64,000 nt of DNA from Shinella sp. PSBB067. GTDB taxonomy: Bacteria; Pseudomonadota; Alphaproteobacteria; Rhizobiales; Rhizobiaceae. How positions within the stretch are numbered: position 1 is the first letter of the stretch; each line of letters opens with the position of its first letter. The notes under the pieces were generated by a model. The model saw nothing but the letters and a program-made list of their open reading frames with translations. It did no database searches and was not told where the DNA came from. Of the stretch, positions 55,481 to 64,000 are shown piece by piece. A program made the translations under genes and the position numbers. Where the stretch lies: positions 2,790,001 through 2,854,000 of the forward strand of contig NZ_CP069303.1 in NCBI RefSeq assembly GCF_016839145.1, given 5' to 3'.

Positions 55481-56410
55481 TCACATGGCCTTCTCAAGCT
55501 CCGGCAGGATTTCGAAGAGGTCTCCGACGAGGCCGTAGTCGGCGACCTGGAAGATCGGCGCCTCCTCGTCCTTGTTGATCGCCACGATCACCTTCGAATC
55601 CTTCATGCCGGCAAGGTGCTGGATGGCACCGGAGATGCCGCAGGCGATGTAGAGCTGCGGCGCAACCACCTTGCCCGTCTGCCCGACCTGCCAGTCGTTC
55701 GGCGCATAGCCCGCATCGACGGCCGCGCGGCTTGCGCCGACCGCCGCACCGAGCTTGTCGGCAACCGGAAGGATGACTTCCTGGAACTTCTCCGACGAGC
55801 CGAGCGCACGCCCGCCCGAGATGATGATCTTGGCGGACGTCAGCTCCGGGCGGTCGGACGACGACAGGGCGTCCTTGACGTGGGTCGAGAGGCCCGGGTT
55901 CGCTGCCGCCGGGATGGTCTCGATCGTGGCGTTGCCGCCTTCACCGGCTGCGGCGAAGGAGGCCGTGCGCACGGTGATCACCTTCTTCGCATCCGTCGAC
56001 TGAACCGTCTGGATGGCATTGCCCGCATAGATCGGACGCTTGAACGTGTCGGAAGAGACGACCTCGACTATCTCCGAGACCTGCGCCACGTCGAGCAGGG
56101 CGGCCACGCGCGGCAGCACGTTCTTGCCGACCGAGGTCGCGGCCGAGACGATGGCGTCATAGCTGCCGGCCAGCGACACGATCAGCGCTGCCAGCGGTTC
56201 GGCGAGGTTGTTGGCAAGGCTGGCATCGTCGGCGAGAAGCACCTTCGTCACGCCCGACAGCTTGGCCGCCTGCTCGGCCGCGGCCTTGGCATTGCTGCCG
56301 GCGACGAGCACATGCACGTCCGGGCCGATCTTGCTTGCCGCCGTCAGCGCCTTGGCCGTCTGGTCGGAAAGGTGAGCGTTGTCGTGGTCTGCCAGAAGAA
56401 GAATGGCCAT
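55481..56410 (-). CDS. etfA: Electron transfer flavoprotein alpha subunit
   Basis: 309-aa FAD-binding subunit. The C-terminal domain has [40 protein letters not shown] and [11 protein letters not shown], all FAD contacts of the family. It pairs with EtfB and accepts electrons from flavoprotein dehydrogenases, here most plausibly the dimethylglycine-dehydrogenase-like enzyme two genes upstream, passing them to ETF-quinone oxidoreductase. It is 22 nt after etfB. Confidence 0.95.
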   Translation of the reverse strand: MAILLLADHDNAHLSDQTAKALTAASKIGPDVHVLVAGSNAKAAAEQAAKLSGVTKVLLADDASLANNLAEPLAALIVSLAGSYDAIVSAATSVGKNVLPRVAALLDVAQVSEIVEVVSSDTFKRPIYAGNAIQTVQSTDAKKVITVRTASFAAAGEGGNATIETIPAAANPGLSTHVKDALSSSDRPELTSAKIIISGGRALGSSEKFQEVILPVADKLGAAVGASRAAVDAGYAPNDWQVGQTGKVVAPQLYIACGISGAIQHLAGMKDSKVIVAINKDEEAPIFQVADYGLVGDLFEILPELEKAM

Positions 56411-56432
56411 GGTGATGTTCTCCCTTTCCTGC

Positions 56433-57182
56433 TTACAGCACGCCGGCTTCGGTCTTGAGCTTGTCGACCAGTTCGGCGACGCTCTTGACCTTGACGCCCG
56501 CCTTGCGGCCCGACGGCTCCTCGGTCTTCAGCACCGTGAGGCGCGGGCGCGTGTCGACGCCGAAGTCGGCGGGCGTCTTCTTGTCGAGCGGCTTCTTCTT
56601 CGCCTTCATGATGTTCGGCAGCGAGGCATAGCGCGGCTCGTTGAGGCGAAGGTCGGTCGTCACGACCGCCGGAAGCTTCACCTCGATGGTCTGGAGACCG
56701 CCGTCGACTTCGCGGGTGACCTCTGCCGAGCCTTCACCGATCTCCACCTTGGAGGCGAAGGTCGCCTGCGCCCAGCCGAGCAGGGCCGAGAGCATCTGGC
56801 CGGTCTGGTTCGAATCGTCGTCGATCGCCTGCTTGCCGACGATGACGAGACCGGGCTGCTCGGCCTCGGTGACGCCCTTGAGGATCTTGGCGACCGCCAG
56901 CGGCTCGACGGCATCGTCCGTCTCGACCAGCACCGCCCGGTCGGCGCCCATGGCGAGCGCCGTGCGCAGCGTCTCCTCGGCCTTCGCCGGGCCGATCGAC
57001 ACCACCACCACTTCCTCCGCCTTGCCGGCTTCCTTCAGCCGCAGCGCCTCTTCCACCGAGATCTCGTCGAACGGGTTCATCGACATCTTCACGTTGGCAA
57101 GCTCGACGCCCGAACCGTCGGACTTCACGCGGATCTTCACGTTGTAATCAACAACCCGCTTTACAGGGACCAGGATCTTCAT
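56433..57182 (-). CDS. etfB: Electron transfer flavoprotein beta subunit
   Basis: 249-aa AMP-binding subunit. Signature: the family start [20 protein letters not shown], then [17 protein letters not shown] and [24 protein letters not shown]. Start: ATG at 57182 matches the family; an ATG at 57191 lies nearer the AAGGAGA. It follows the dimethylglycine-dehydrogenase-like gene by about 30 nt and precedes etfA. Confidence 0.95.
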   Translation of the reverse strand: MKILVPVKRVVDYNVKIRVKSDGSGVELANVKMSMNPFDEISVEEALRLKEAGKAEEVVVVSIGPAKAEETLRTALAMGADRAVLVETDDAVEPLAVAKILKGVTEAEQPGLVIVGKQAIDDDSNQTGQMLSALLGWAQATFASKVEIGEGSAEVTREVDGGLQTIEVKLPAVVTTDLRLNEPRYASLPNIMKAKKKPLDKKTPADFGVDTRPRLTVLKTEEPSGRKAGVKVKSVAELVDKLKTEAGVL

Positions 57183-57212
57183 GGGCTGCATTTCTCCTTG
57201 TCTCGTCAGTTG

Positions 57213-59654
57213 TCACATCCGGCCGCGCAGGGCTTGCGGGTCGTAGGGCGACTCCGCGATCACCCGTGCCTTGCGCGTTTCACCGAGGATCGGCACTTCC
57301 AGCTCCGTCCCGGGAACGCCGAGCTCGATCGGCAGCAGCGCGAAGGCGACGTCGTGGCCGAGCGTATAGGCATAGCCGCCGGAGGTGATACGGCCGGCAA
57401 GCCTGCCCCCGTGATAGACGCCCTCGTGGATCAGCGAACTCGCGCCGTCCGTATCGATGGCGATCGTCACCGACCGGCGCTTCACGCCGTCCTGCTGCTG
57501 GCGCAGCAGCGCCGCCCTGCCGATGAAGTCACCCTTGTCGAGGCGGATGAAGCGGTCGAGGCTGCTTTCCCAGGCCGTCAGCTCCGGGTTCATGTCGCGG
57601 TACATGGCGCGGTAGGATTTTTCGAGGCGAAGCGATTCCAGCGCATGCAGGCCGACGAGGCGCAGGCCATGGGGCTCGCCGGCCGCCAGCAGCGCCTCCA
57701 GCAGGTGCCGCTGGTAGGGCAGCGGATGGTAGAGCTCCCAGCCGAGCTCGCCCTCGTAGTTGACGCGCAGCAGCCGCACTTCGCTCGCAAGGCCGACCGT
57801 GCCGGACTTGACGCCGAACCACGGGAAGGCCTCGTTGGAAAGGTCGATCTCCGTGAGGCCCTGCAGCACCTCGCGTGCCTTCGGCCCGACCACGGTGAAG
57901 CAGCCTCGCTCGTCGGTGACGTTGCGCAACTCCACGCTGCCATCCTTCGGCAGCAGCTTCGACAGGTCGTCGAAATTCCAGCGCTCGGCGCGCGGCGTCG
58001 AGATCAGGTAGAAGGTGCCGTCCTCAAGGCGCGAGACGACGTATTCCGCCTGCACGCCACCATTCTTCGTCAGGTGATGGCTGAGATTGACGCGGCCGAT
58101 CTTCGGCAGGCGGTTGGCGAGGATGCCGTCGAGCCAGGCTTCGGCACCGAAGCCGGAAACCTCGAATTTCGTCATCGGCGTCATCTCGACGAGGCCGACG
58201 GCGGTGCGCACCGCCCTCACCTCGTCGGCGACGTAGTGCCCCTTCTGCGTCCAGCGCCAGCTATACTGGTCCCTGGGCTCGACGCCATCGGGCGCGAACC
58301 AGTTCGGCATTTCCCAGCCGTTCAGCACGCCCCACACGGCACCGCGCCGCGTGAGGATATCGTAGGAGGGCGCGGTCTTCTGCGGGCGGGCGGCCGGCAT
58401 GTCCTGGCCGGGATAGTGCAGCTCGGCATGGGTGCCCCAGCTCTCGCGCACCTTCTGGCGCGTCCATTCCTTGTTGGCGTAGTTGCCGAAGCGGCGCGGA
58501 TCGAGCTCGGACGTGTCGAGGCTGTTGGCGCCCTCGACGATGCGCTCGGAAAGATAGTAGCCGATGGCGCCGCCCCACAGGATGCCGCCGGGCACGCCCT
58601 CGGCGATCCAGACATTCTCCAGCCCCCAGGCAGGTCCGACCAGCGGCAGTTCGTCGGCGGTCATCTGGAAGGGACCGCGGACATTCGCCTTGATGCCGAC
58701 GCGGCCGAGCGACGGCACGAGCTCCATCGCACGCTCCCAGTTCCAGGCCACCGCGTCGAAATCCTCTTCCACCAGATCGGCGCCGAACCATTCCGGCACG
58801 CCGTTCTCGGCGAAGAGCTTGAGGTGCTCGGTCTTCTCGTAGGGGCCGAACATCAGCCCGTCGCCCTCTTCGCGCAGATACCCTTCGAAGCCCTCGTCGC
58901 GCAGGATCGGCATTTCCGGCAGGCCCTGGCGCTTGCGCTCCATGACCTCGGGAACGGCATCGGTGATCCAGTACTGGTGCAGGATCGGGATGGCGGGGAT
59001 TTCGAGGCCGAGCATCGCGCCGGTCTGGCGGGCATAGTTGCCGGTCGCCGAGATGACGTGCTCGCAGACGATCTCGCCATTGTTGGTGATGATCTTCCAT
59101 TCGCCGCCGGCAAGGCGCTCGAAGCCCTTCACCTCGGTGTTGAGGTGGATCTTGGCGCCGCGGTCGCGCGCGCCCTTGGCCATGGCCTGCGTCACGTCGG
59201 CCGGCGCTATATGGCCGTCGTCGGGGTGATAGAGCGCGGCCAGCATGTCCGTGTTGTTCTCGAGGAGCGGCCAGAGCGCGCGCGCTTCCTCCGGCGTCAC
59301 CAGTTCCGCGCGGATGCCCTGCACAGCGGCGACGCTCATGTAGCTCTTGTATTCGTCGAGGCGGTCGCGCGTGTTGGCGATGCGCAGCTGCCCGCATTTG
59401 TGCCAGCCGACATGCTGGCCGGTCTCCGCCTCGAGACCCTCGTAGATCTCGATCGTCTTGGCGATCATGCGGCCGATATTGATGCTGCGGGCATAGGAGG
59501 GAATGAGGCCGGCGGCGTGCCAGGTCGAGCCGGCGGTAAGCTGCGTGCGCTCCAGAAGCGCGACATCGGTCCACCCGCGCCTGGTGAGACCGTAGAGAAT
59601 GGCGGCGCCGACACAACCGCCGCCAATGACGACGGCGCGAGCATGAGTTTGCAT
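57213..59654 (-). CDS. Dimethylglycine/sarcosine dehydrogenase-like FAD enzyme with GcvT domain
   Basis: 813-aa flavoprotein: N-terminal DAO-type FAD domain (VVIGGGCVGAAILYGL) with the GSTWHAAGL motif, whose His46 is the likely covalent FAD site. A FAO linker domain follows, then a C-terminal GcvT-like domain (MTKFEVSGFGAEAWLDG..., ELGWELYHP, LEKSYRAMYRDM) that binds THF and captures the methyl carbon as methylene-THF. The neighbours etfB, etfA and purU fit electron and carbon disposal. Whether the substrate is dimethylglycine, sarcosine or another N-methyl compound is not settled. Confidence 0.92.
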   Translation of the reverse strand: MQTHARAVVIGGGCVGAAILYGLTRRGWTDVALLERTQLTAGSTWHAAGLIPSYARSINIGRMIAKTIEIYEGLEAETGQHVGWHKCGQLRIANTRDRLDEYKSYMSVAAVQGIRAELVTPEEARALWPLLENNTDMLAALYHPDDGHIAPADVTQAMAKGARDRGAKIHLNTEVKGFERLAGGEWKIITNNGEIVCEHVISATGNYARQTGAMLGLEIPAIPILHQYWITDAVPEVMERKRQGLPEMPILRDEGFEGYLREEGDGLMFGPYEKTEHLKLFAENGVPEWFGADLVEEDFDAVAWNWERAMELVPSLGRVGIKANVRGPFQMTADELPLVGPAWGLENVWIAEGVPGGILWGGAIGYYLSERIVEGANSLDTSELDPRRFGNYANKEWTRQKVRESWGTHAELHYPGQDMPAARPQKTAPSYDILTRRGAVWGVLNGWEMPNWFAPDGVEPRDQYSWRWTQKGHYVADEVRAVRTAVGLVEMTPMTKFEVSGFGAEAWLDGILANRLPKIGRVNLSHHLTKNGGVQAEYVVSRLEDGTFYLISTPRAERWNFDDLSKLLPKDGSVELRNVTDERGCFTVVGPKAREVLQGLTEIDLSNEAFPWFGVKSGTVGLASEVRLLRVNYEGELGWELYHPLPYQRHLLEALLAAGEPHGLRLVGLHALESLRLEKSYRAMYRDMNPELTAWESSLDRFIRLDKGDFIGRAALLRQQQDGVKRRSVTIAIDTDGASSLIHEGVYHGGRLAGRITSGGYAYTLGHDVAFALLPIELGVPGTELEVPILGETRKARVIAESPYDPQALRGRM

Positions 59655-59671
59655 GGAGTGGTTCCCTCGAA

Positions 59672-59685
59672 TTGGTTTTCACCAA
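59672..59685. promoter_or_regulatory. Inverted repeat in the DMGDH/GcvA-like divergent region
   Basis: TTGGT-TTTC-ACCAA, a perfect 5-bp inverted repeat in the 94-nt gap between the dehydrogenase and the divergent LysR gene. A LysR-type binding site is the natural reading. Confidence 0.4.
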
Positions 59686-59748
59686 CCTACAAACGCCTCC
59701 GGGGCCTGTAATCTTGCTAAAAATTGCCGAGGGGCATAACTTGAAATT

Positions 59749-60684
59749 ATGCACAGGCTCCGCTCCCTCATTCCCTCCGCCAACTACCTCTTCTGCTTCG
59801 AGGCGGCCGCCCGACGCCGCAGCTTCACGGCCGCGGCGCAGGAGCTGAACGTGAGCCAGCCGGCCGTCAGCAAGACGATCCGCCTGCTGGAGGAAGCGAC
59901 GGGGCTGAAGCTTTTCCGCCGCGAGCATACGCGGCTGGAGCTGACGGCGGACGGCCAGCGGCTCTACAAGGAAACGCAGGAAGCCTTCGACCATCTGCAC
60001 ATGGTCATTTCCTCGCTGCAGAAGAAGCATTCCAACGATGTGGTGCGGGTCTCCTTCTCCGCCTCCTTCGTGCAGCTCTGGCTGCTGCCGCGGCTGAAGG
60101 ACTTCAAGGCCAAGCATCCCGACGTGTCGCTGCGCATCGAGGAAAGCAGCCGCGACGACCAGGATCTGGTGGAGGAGGATATCGACCTGTCCGCCCGCCT
60201 CGGCAACGGCAAGTGGCCGGGCATCCATTCCTGGCACTTCGTGACGGAGGAAGTGCTGCCGGTGTGCAGCCCGGATTACCTGAAGGAACATGGGCCGATC
60301 CACGCGCCGGCCGATCTCCTCCGGCACACGCTGCTGAATTTCGAGGAGCGGCACCGCACCCGGCTCGGCTGGCGCGAATGGCTGGAGCGCCATGCGGTGC
60401 CCGTGGCACGGCTGAAGCAGGACTTCGTCTTCACTGACGCGCTCGGCTCGATCGAAGCGGCGGTGCTTGGCCAGGGCATAGCACTCGGCTGGAAGCATCT
60501 CGTCCAGGACCACATCCAGGCCGGGCGGCTGGTGCTTCCGCTGGAGGAATCCTACCGCTCGGGACAGGCGATCCACATCGTCATGCCGGCGCAGCGCCCG
60601 CCGAAGCGGGGCGCCGAACTCTTCCGCGACTGGCTGATCGAGCAGGATGCCGACACCGTCGCGCCGCATGCCGGCCGGGACTGA
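59749..60684 (+). CDS. LysR-family regulator, GcvA-like
   Basis: 311-aa regulator with the GcvA-type start (SLIPSANYLFCFEAAARRRSFTAAAQELNVSQPAVSKTIRLLEE) and an effector-binding domain. It is divergent from the dimethylglycine-dehydrogenase/ETF/purU operon and is its likely activator, responding perhaps to a methylated glycine. Confidence 0.9.
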   Translation: MHRLRSLIPSANYLFCFEAAARRRSFTAAAQELNVSQPAVSKTIRLLEEATGLKLFRREHTRLELTADGQRLYKETQEAFDHLHMVISSLQKKHSNDVVRVSFSASFVQLWLLPRLKDFKAKHPDVSLRIEESSRDDQDLVEEDIDLSARLGNGKWPGIHSWHFVTEEVLPVCSPDYLKEHGPIHAPADLLRHTLLNFEERHRTRLGWREWLERHAVPVARLKQDFVFTDALGSIEAAVLGQGIALGWKHLVQDHIQAGRLVLPLEESYRSGQAIHIVMPAQRPPKRGAELFRDWLIEQDADTVAPHAGRD

Positions 60685-60738
60685 CCTCTCGCGAAAGGAA
60701 TGCGCGCCGGCCCCGTAACGCCCCTCGCTTGCGCGGTT

Positions 60739-61878
60739 TCAGTCCTTGCGGTCTTTCGACTGGCCGAAGACATAGTCCGTCACCTTCGGCAGGAAGGTGG
60801 AGGAGCGATAGGTCCGCGGCTTTTCGCCCACCGCGCTCCCGGTGTTCAGGATGCCGGCCTGATAGTCGTCCGCAAAGAGAGAGTAGGGATAGGGCGCATC
60901 GACGGCGCTTGCCGCATCGAGCGCCGCGCGCTCGGCGGCAGGCAGGTCGAAATCGAGCGCCGCCAGGTTGTCGTCGAGCTGCTCAATGCGGCTTGCACCG
61001 ACAATCGCGGCGGCGACACCCGGACGGTTGACCACCCAGTTGAGCGCGACCTGCGCCATGCTGCGGCCGACCGCGTTTGCCACGGCTTCGAGAGCGGCGA
61101 CGATGCGGGCATTGCGGTCCGTGAAAAGGCCGAGGCCGCCGCCGGAAGCGTCGAGCGCAAGGCGGCCCTCCTTCGCGCCGGAGCGGTACTTGCCGGACAA
61201 GAGCCCCATGGCAAGCGGGCTCCAGGCGGTGATGCCGAGACCGAGCGTTTCGGCGAGCGGCACGAATTCGTGCTCGATGCTGCGCTCGACGAGCGAATAG
61301 GGAAGCTGCAGGCTGATCGGCGGCGAAAGGGCATGGGCCTCCGCCCAGGTCTGCGCCCGCGCCGCATACCAGCCCGGCACGTCGGAAAGGCCGGCATGGC
61401 GGATCTTGCCCGCCCGCACGAGGTCGTCGAGCGTGCGCATCACTTCCTCGACGGGAGTCATACGGTCCCAGGTGTGCAGGAGATAGAGGTCGATATAGTC
61501 CGTCTTCAGCCGCTTGAGCGAGGCGTCGACGGCACGCATGATGTTCTTGCGCCCGTTGCCGCCGGCATTCGGATTGCCGGGCGAACGATTGTTCGAGAAC
61601 TTCGTGGCGATGACGACATGGTCGCGAAGCCCGGCCTCGGCGACGAAGCTGCCGACAAGGCTCTCGCTCATGCCGCCGGCATAGGAATCCGCCGTGTCGA
61701 TGAAGTTGCCGCCGGCCTCGACGTAGCGGTGGAAGATGGCGCGGGCGGCCGCCTCGTCGCTGCCCCAGGAGCCGCCGATGCCGCGGATGCCGGCATTGCC
61801 GAAGGTCATGGTGCCGAGCGCAAGGCGGCTCACGCGCAATCCGGAACGGCCGAGGAGGAAATAGTGGTCGAGCGACAT
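60739..61878 (-). CDS. Aldo/keto reductase
   Basis: 379-aa NADPH-dependent (beta/alpha)8 reductase. The catalytic tetrad is visible: Asp/Tyr in FIDTADSYAGGMSE, Lys in VIATKFS and His in LYLLHTWD. The C-terminal cofactor-binding segment VAAAIVGASRIEQLDDNL is present. Start ATG MSLDHYFLLGRSGL. It is 35 nt downstream of a racemase gene, in a transporter operon; the substrate is unknown. Confidence 0.9.
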   Translation of the reverse strand: MSLDHYFLLGRSGLRVSRLALGTMTFGNAGIRGIGGSWGSDEAAARAIFHRYVEAGGNFIDTADSYAGGMSESLVGSFVAEAGLRDHVVIATKFSNNRSPGNPNAGGNGRKNIMRAVDASLKRLKTDYIDLYLLHTWDRMTPVEEVMRTLDDLVRAGKIRHAGLSDVPGWYAARAQTWAEAHALSPPISLQLPYSLVERSIEHEFVPLAETLGLGITAWSPLAMGLLSGKYRSGAKEGRLALDASGGGLGLFTDRNARIVAALEAVANAVGRSMAQVALNWVVNRPGVAAAIVGASRIEQLDDNLAALDFDLPAAERAALDAASAVDAPYPYSLFADDYQAGILNTGSAVGEKPRTYRSSTFLPKVTDYVFGQSKDRKD

Positions 61879-61913
61879 CGTCGGTCCTGCTGTCCTGTAG
61901 GCAGATCCTGCGG

Positions 61914-62648
61914 CTACATGCTGCCCGCATAGGGGCGGCGGGCCGTGCTCTGCTGCACGTAGTTGATCATGGTGATGAAGTCGAAGACCGGCCGGCCGGT
62001 CGCCGCCTGCACCGCATGGGCATAGGGCGGCAGGTCGCTGCATTCGAGCAGGATCGACCGCACGTCGGGATTGTCTTCCACGAGGCGCCGCGCCACGTCC
62101 GTCACCTCCCGCTCGATCGCGGCGGAATCCAGTGTGCCGCGCTCTTCGAGGATGGCTTGGCGGAACTCCGTCTGCCCTTCCATGCCGGCGATGGCGAGCG
62201 GCACATGATCCGCCACGTTGCAGGCGGCGAAGTGGCGCGGGGTCAGCCGCGCTGCATTGGCGGTGATGACGCCCACCCGCCCGCCGCACAGCGCATGCAT
62301 GAAGGGGATCTGCATCAGGCTGGAGAGGAAGACGGGAATGTCGACTTCCGCCGCGACCTCCTGCTGGAAATAGGCCATGAAGCCGCAGGCGCCGGTGATC
62401 GCCTTGACGCCGCGGTCCTGCAGTTCAACCGCCGCCTCGATGAAGGCCTCCTTCAGGGCGGGATCGCGCTGGTTCAGCAGGCGGTCGATCGAGGCGCCCC
62501 GCACTTCCTGGAACCGCACGGGATAGTCATAGGTGGTGGCGTTGCCGACATTTCCCGGCACGCATGGATAGGCCGCATCGAGGATCAGGATGCCGATCTG
62601 CTCGCCGTACCACGACTGCGTCCGGCGCGTGACCGTGTAGACAGTCAT
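61914..62648 (-). CDS. Aspartate/glutamate racemase family protein
   Basis: 244-aa protein of the Asp/Glu racemase superfamily, with the paired cysteines at about C88 (TGACGF) and C203 (LLECSDLPP). It is not closely similar to the hydantoin racemase at 1408. It is placed between a solute-binding protein and an aldo/keto reductase, so it probably acts on the imported amino acid or related acid. Some members of this branch are decarboxylases or isomerases rather than racemases. Confidence 0.8.
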   Translation of the reverse strand: MTVYTVTRRTQSWYGEQIGILILDAAYPCVPGNVGNATTYDYPVRFQEVRGASIDRLLNQRDPALKEAFIEAAVELQDRGVKAITGACGFMAYFQQEVAAEVDIPVFLSSLMQIPFMHALCGGRVGVITANAARLTPRHFAACNVADHVPLAIAGMEGQTEFRQAILEERGTLDSAAIEREVTDVARRLVEDNPDVRSILLECSDLPPYAHAVQAATGRPVFDFITMINYVQQSTARRPYAGSM

Positions 62649-62681
62649 CGTTGGTGTCTCCGATAATCATTTCAGGAAGGA

Positions 62682-62702
62682 CGGGGGAGCCGGGCTCCCC
62701 CG
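62682..62702 (-). other. Intercistronic hairpin after the solute-binding protein gene
   Basis: CGGGGGAGC/GCTCCCCCG, 9-bp perfect stem with a 3-base loop, 9 nt after the solute-binding protein stop. There is no T tract. Same arrangement as after aapJ: it would protect the abundant binding-protein mRNA from 3' decay. Confidence 0.55.
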
Positions 62703-62710
62703 CTTCACCG

Positions 62711-63550
62711 CTATTCGACGAGGCGCGGCGCGCCGGTATCGGCGGCGGTGCCATCGAGGCCGTAGGACTTGAGGATGGTCACGATCGTGCCGTCCGCATG
62801 CATCTCGGCAATCGCCGCGTCGAGCGCGACGCCGAGTTCCTTGGCGTTGACCGAATAGGGGAAGGCCGCTTGCGCCGCTTCCTTGGTCGCCTTCACACGC
62901 TCGTCGGGCGCGGCGACATTGACCTTGACCTCGCCGAGCGCGCCCTTCTGGGCGGCGACGACGCCGGTCGAGTAGCCGTCGACCGCCACGTCGATGCGGC
63001 CGGAGGAAAGGTCCTGCTGCATGTTGACGGAGTTCGGGTAGAGCTTCAGCGAGCCGCCCAGCATGGCCTTGAGGTCGGCGACCCAGAGATAGCCCTGCAC
63101 CGTGCCGACCTGCTTGCCTTCGAGGTCGGAAACGTTCTTGAAGCCTTCCTTGGAATAGATGCCCATCTGGTCGGTGTAGAGCGGGGCGGAAAGGCTCATG
63201 ACCTTCGCGCGCTCGGCCGTGCGATACCAGTCGCCGGTTGTAATGTCGGCCTGGCCGGACAGGACATACTGGATGGCGGCGGCCGGATCGACCGCGATCG
63301 CCTTGACCTTCAGGCATTCGCGCTTGGCGAATTCGGCGGCGATGTCGCCGTCGATGCCCTTCATGTTGCCGCTGTCGTCGACAAAGGAATGGGGAACGTA
63401 GGTGGTGACAGCGACCGTCAGCGTGCCCGCCTCGATGGTGGCGAACTGGTGCTTGGGCGTGCACTCCTGGGCGGACGCGATCTGGGCCGACAGCGCCAGG
63501 CCGGCGATGCCGGCAAGAAGGAACTGCGTGGTGGTCGTCATTCTCGGCAT
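62711..63550 (-). CDS. Polar amino acid-type ABC transporter solute-binding protein
   Basis: 279-aa periplasmic binding protein with a signal peptide (FLLAGIAGLALSAQIASA, cleavage near residue 27). The family-3 SBP pattern is clear: GTLTVAVTTYVPHSFVDD, GIDGDIAAEFAKRE, LSGQADITTGDWYRTAERA and a C-terminal LKSYGLDGTA. The start may be this ATG or the one 9 nt later (MTTTTQF). It is downstream of the permease gene that runs off the window edge. Confidence 0.92.
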   Translation of the reverse strand: MPRMTTTTQFLLAGIAGLALSAQIASAQECTPKHQFATIEAGTLTVAVTTYVPHSFVDDSGNMKGIDGDIAAEFAKRECLKVKAIAVDPAAAIQYVLSGQADITTGDWYRTAERAKVMSLSAPLYTDQMGIYSKEGFKNVSDLEGKQVGTVQGYLWVADLKAMLGGSLKLYPNSVNMQQDLSSGRIDVAVDGYSTGVVAAQKGALGEVKVNVAAPDERVKATKEAAQAAFPYSVNAKELGVALDAAIAEMHADGTIVTILKSYGLDGTAADTGAPRLVE

Positions 63551-63573
63551 GCAGGTATCCTTTCAGGTTGGTT

Positions 63574-64000
63574 TCAACGTTGGGCGTAGAGGCCGGCGCG
63601 CTTTTCGACGTGATTGACGAGAAGGGCGGCGGGAATGGAAATGACGGCGTAGAGCACGCCCGCGGCAAGCAGGGCGGGGAAGTAGCGGAAGGTGGTCGAG
63701 CCGATCTCGTAGGCCCGGCTCACCAGTTCCGGCAGCGCGATGGTGAAGCAGAGCGAGGTGCCCTGGAAGATCAGGATCGAGAAGCCGAGCAGCGCCGGCA
63801 GCGCCACCCTGAGGCCCTGCGGCAGGAGCACGTAGCGCAGCTCGTCGAACCGGTTGAGGCCGAGCGCCTCGGCCGCCTCGCGCTGGCCGTGGGCGACGGA
63901 TTGCAGGCTCGCGCGGATGATCTCGCTGGTATAGGCGCCGGTGTTCCAGGCGAGCGCGATCACCGCGGCCGAGAAGGAGCCGAGCATGAGCCCCGTCGTC
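63574..64000 (-). CDS. Amino acid ABC transporter permease, HisM/GlnP type (5' end outside window)
   Basis: C-terminal 141 or so residues of a polar-amino-acid permease. The EAA coupling motif REAAEALGLNRFDELRYVLLPQGLR is intact, followed by two membrane segments and a short basic tail. The apparent ATG at 63987 is internal, since the frame stays open to the window end and TAAVIALAWNTGAYTSEIIRASLQS is the middle of the family fold. It ends 23 nt before the solute-binding protein start. Confidence 0.9.
   Translation of the reverse strand, partial: TTGLMLGSFSAAVIALAWNTGAYTSEIIRASLQSVAHGQREAAEALGLNRFDELRYVLLPQGLRVALPALLGFSILIFQGTSLCFTIALPELVSRAYEIGSTTFRYFPALLAAGVLYAVISIPAALLVNHVEKRAGLYAQR

Noticed and set aside
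56379..59711. A plus-strand frame open for 1110 codons opposite etfB and the dimethylglycine-dehydrogenase-like gene
   Set aside because: Antisense shadow of clear genes; no motif or ribosome site supports it.
1..64000. Antiphage defence system, prophage, integrative element or insertion sequence
   Set aside because: No transposase, integrase, restriction, toxin-antitoxin or phage structural gene is recognisable; gene content is metabolic and regulatory throughout.

Overview
This window is GC-rich, densely packed chromosomal or chromid DNA from an alphaproteobacterium. It is most likely a member of the Rhizobiaceae (Rhizobium/Ensifer/Shinella-like). The pointers are an AapJQMP-type general amino-acid importer, a Sec-type formate dehydrogenase linked to selABC, a suhB/mmgR-like small RNA, general-stress sigma (EcfG-type) promoter motifs and palindromic intergenic elements of the rhizobial kind. 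I see no phage, IS element, CRISPR array, rRNA operon or origin. The only tRNA found is selenocysteine tRNA. No gene-free stretch exceeds about 280 bases; the larger gaps are described in the entries next to them. Exact species cannot be decided from the sequence alone.

Layout. 1-2127: end of a LivG-LivF-type ABC importer and a hydantoin/Asp-Glu racemase. 2152-8897: sulfur block with CysA-CysW-CysT-Sbp sulfate/thiosulfate importer, a COG4529-like FAD/NAD(P) protein and a divergent SfnB-like acyl-CoA-dehydrogenase-fold protein, with inverted repeats between them. 8944-9629: candidate suhB/mmgR-like sRNA and free-methionine-R-sulfoxide reductase. 9783-14752: flavin monooxygenase and zinc alcohol dehydrogenase preceded by a consensus sigma-54 promoter, next to an AcoR-like sigma-54 activator. 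14841-16884: AzlCD exporter and an AraC regulator. 16891-27240: a self-contained selenocysteine cassette (selD, Sec-containing fdoG, an in-frame fdoH-fdoI fusion, fdhE, selA, selB, selC). 27248-28434: CbpA/CbpM co-chaperone pair. 28644-29539: bestrophin-like gene broken by a frameshift. 29608-33836: aapJQMP. 34091-39873: LysR regulator, glyA, folD, purU, dsdA (one-carbon/serine block).

39883-49304: a block resembling the E. coli ybhP-ybhN-clsB and cecR-ybhG-ybhF-ybhSR neighbourhoods, with a PPC-domain protein, trehalose phosphatase and a ROK protein in between. 49439-54283: stress operon prkA-yeaH-spoVR. 54546-60684: a second purU, etfA, etfB, dimethylglycine-dehydrogenase-like enzyme and a divergent GcvA-like LysR regulator. 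60739-64000: aldo/keto reductase, racemase, solute-binding protein and the start of a polar amino-acid permease.

Functional reading. Three themes recur. (1) One-carbon flow: a dimethylglycine/sarcosine-type dehydrogenase with ETF would load methylene-THF, GlyA and FolD would process it, two PurU deformylases would release formate, and the Sec formate dehydrogenase could oxidise that formate into the quinone pool. (2) Stress: matches to the EcfG promoter pattern GGAAC-N17-CGTT precede prkA and the ybhN-like gene, and the latter site reads in both directions. (3) Regulated catabolism: an AcoR-like activator, a 16-bp palindrome and a consensus -24/-12 promoter lie in the right order in front of the alcohol dehydrogenase/monooxygenase operon. 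The least ordinary structural observations are the beta-gamma formate dehydrogenase fusion across an A6 tract and the interleaved bidirectional stress promoter.
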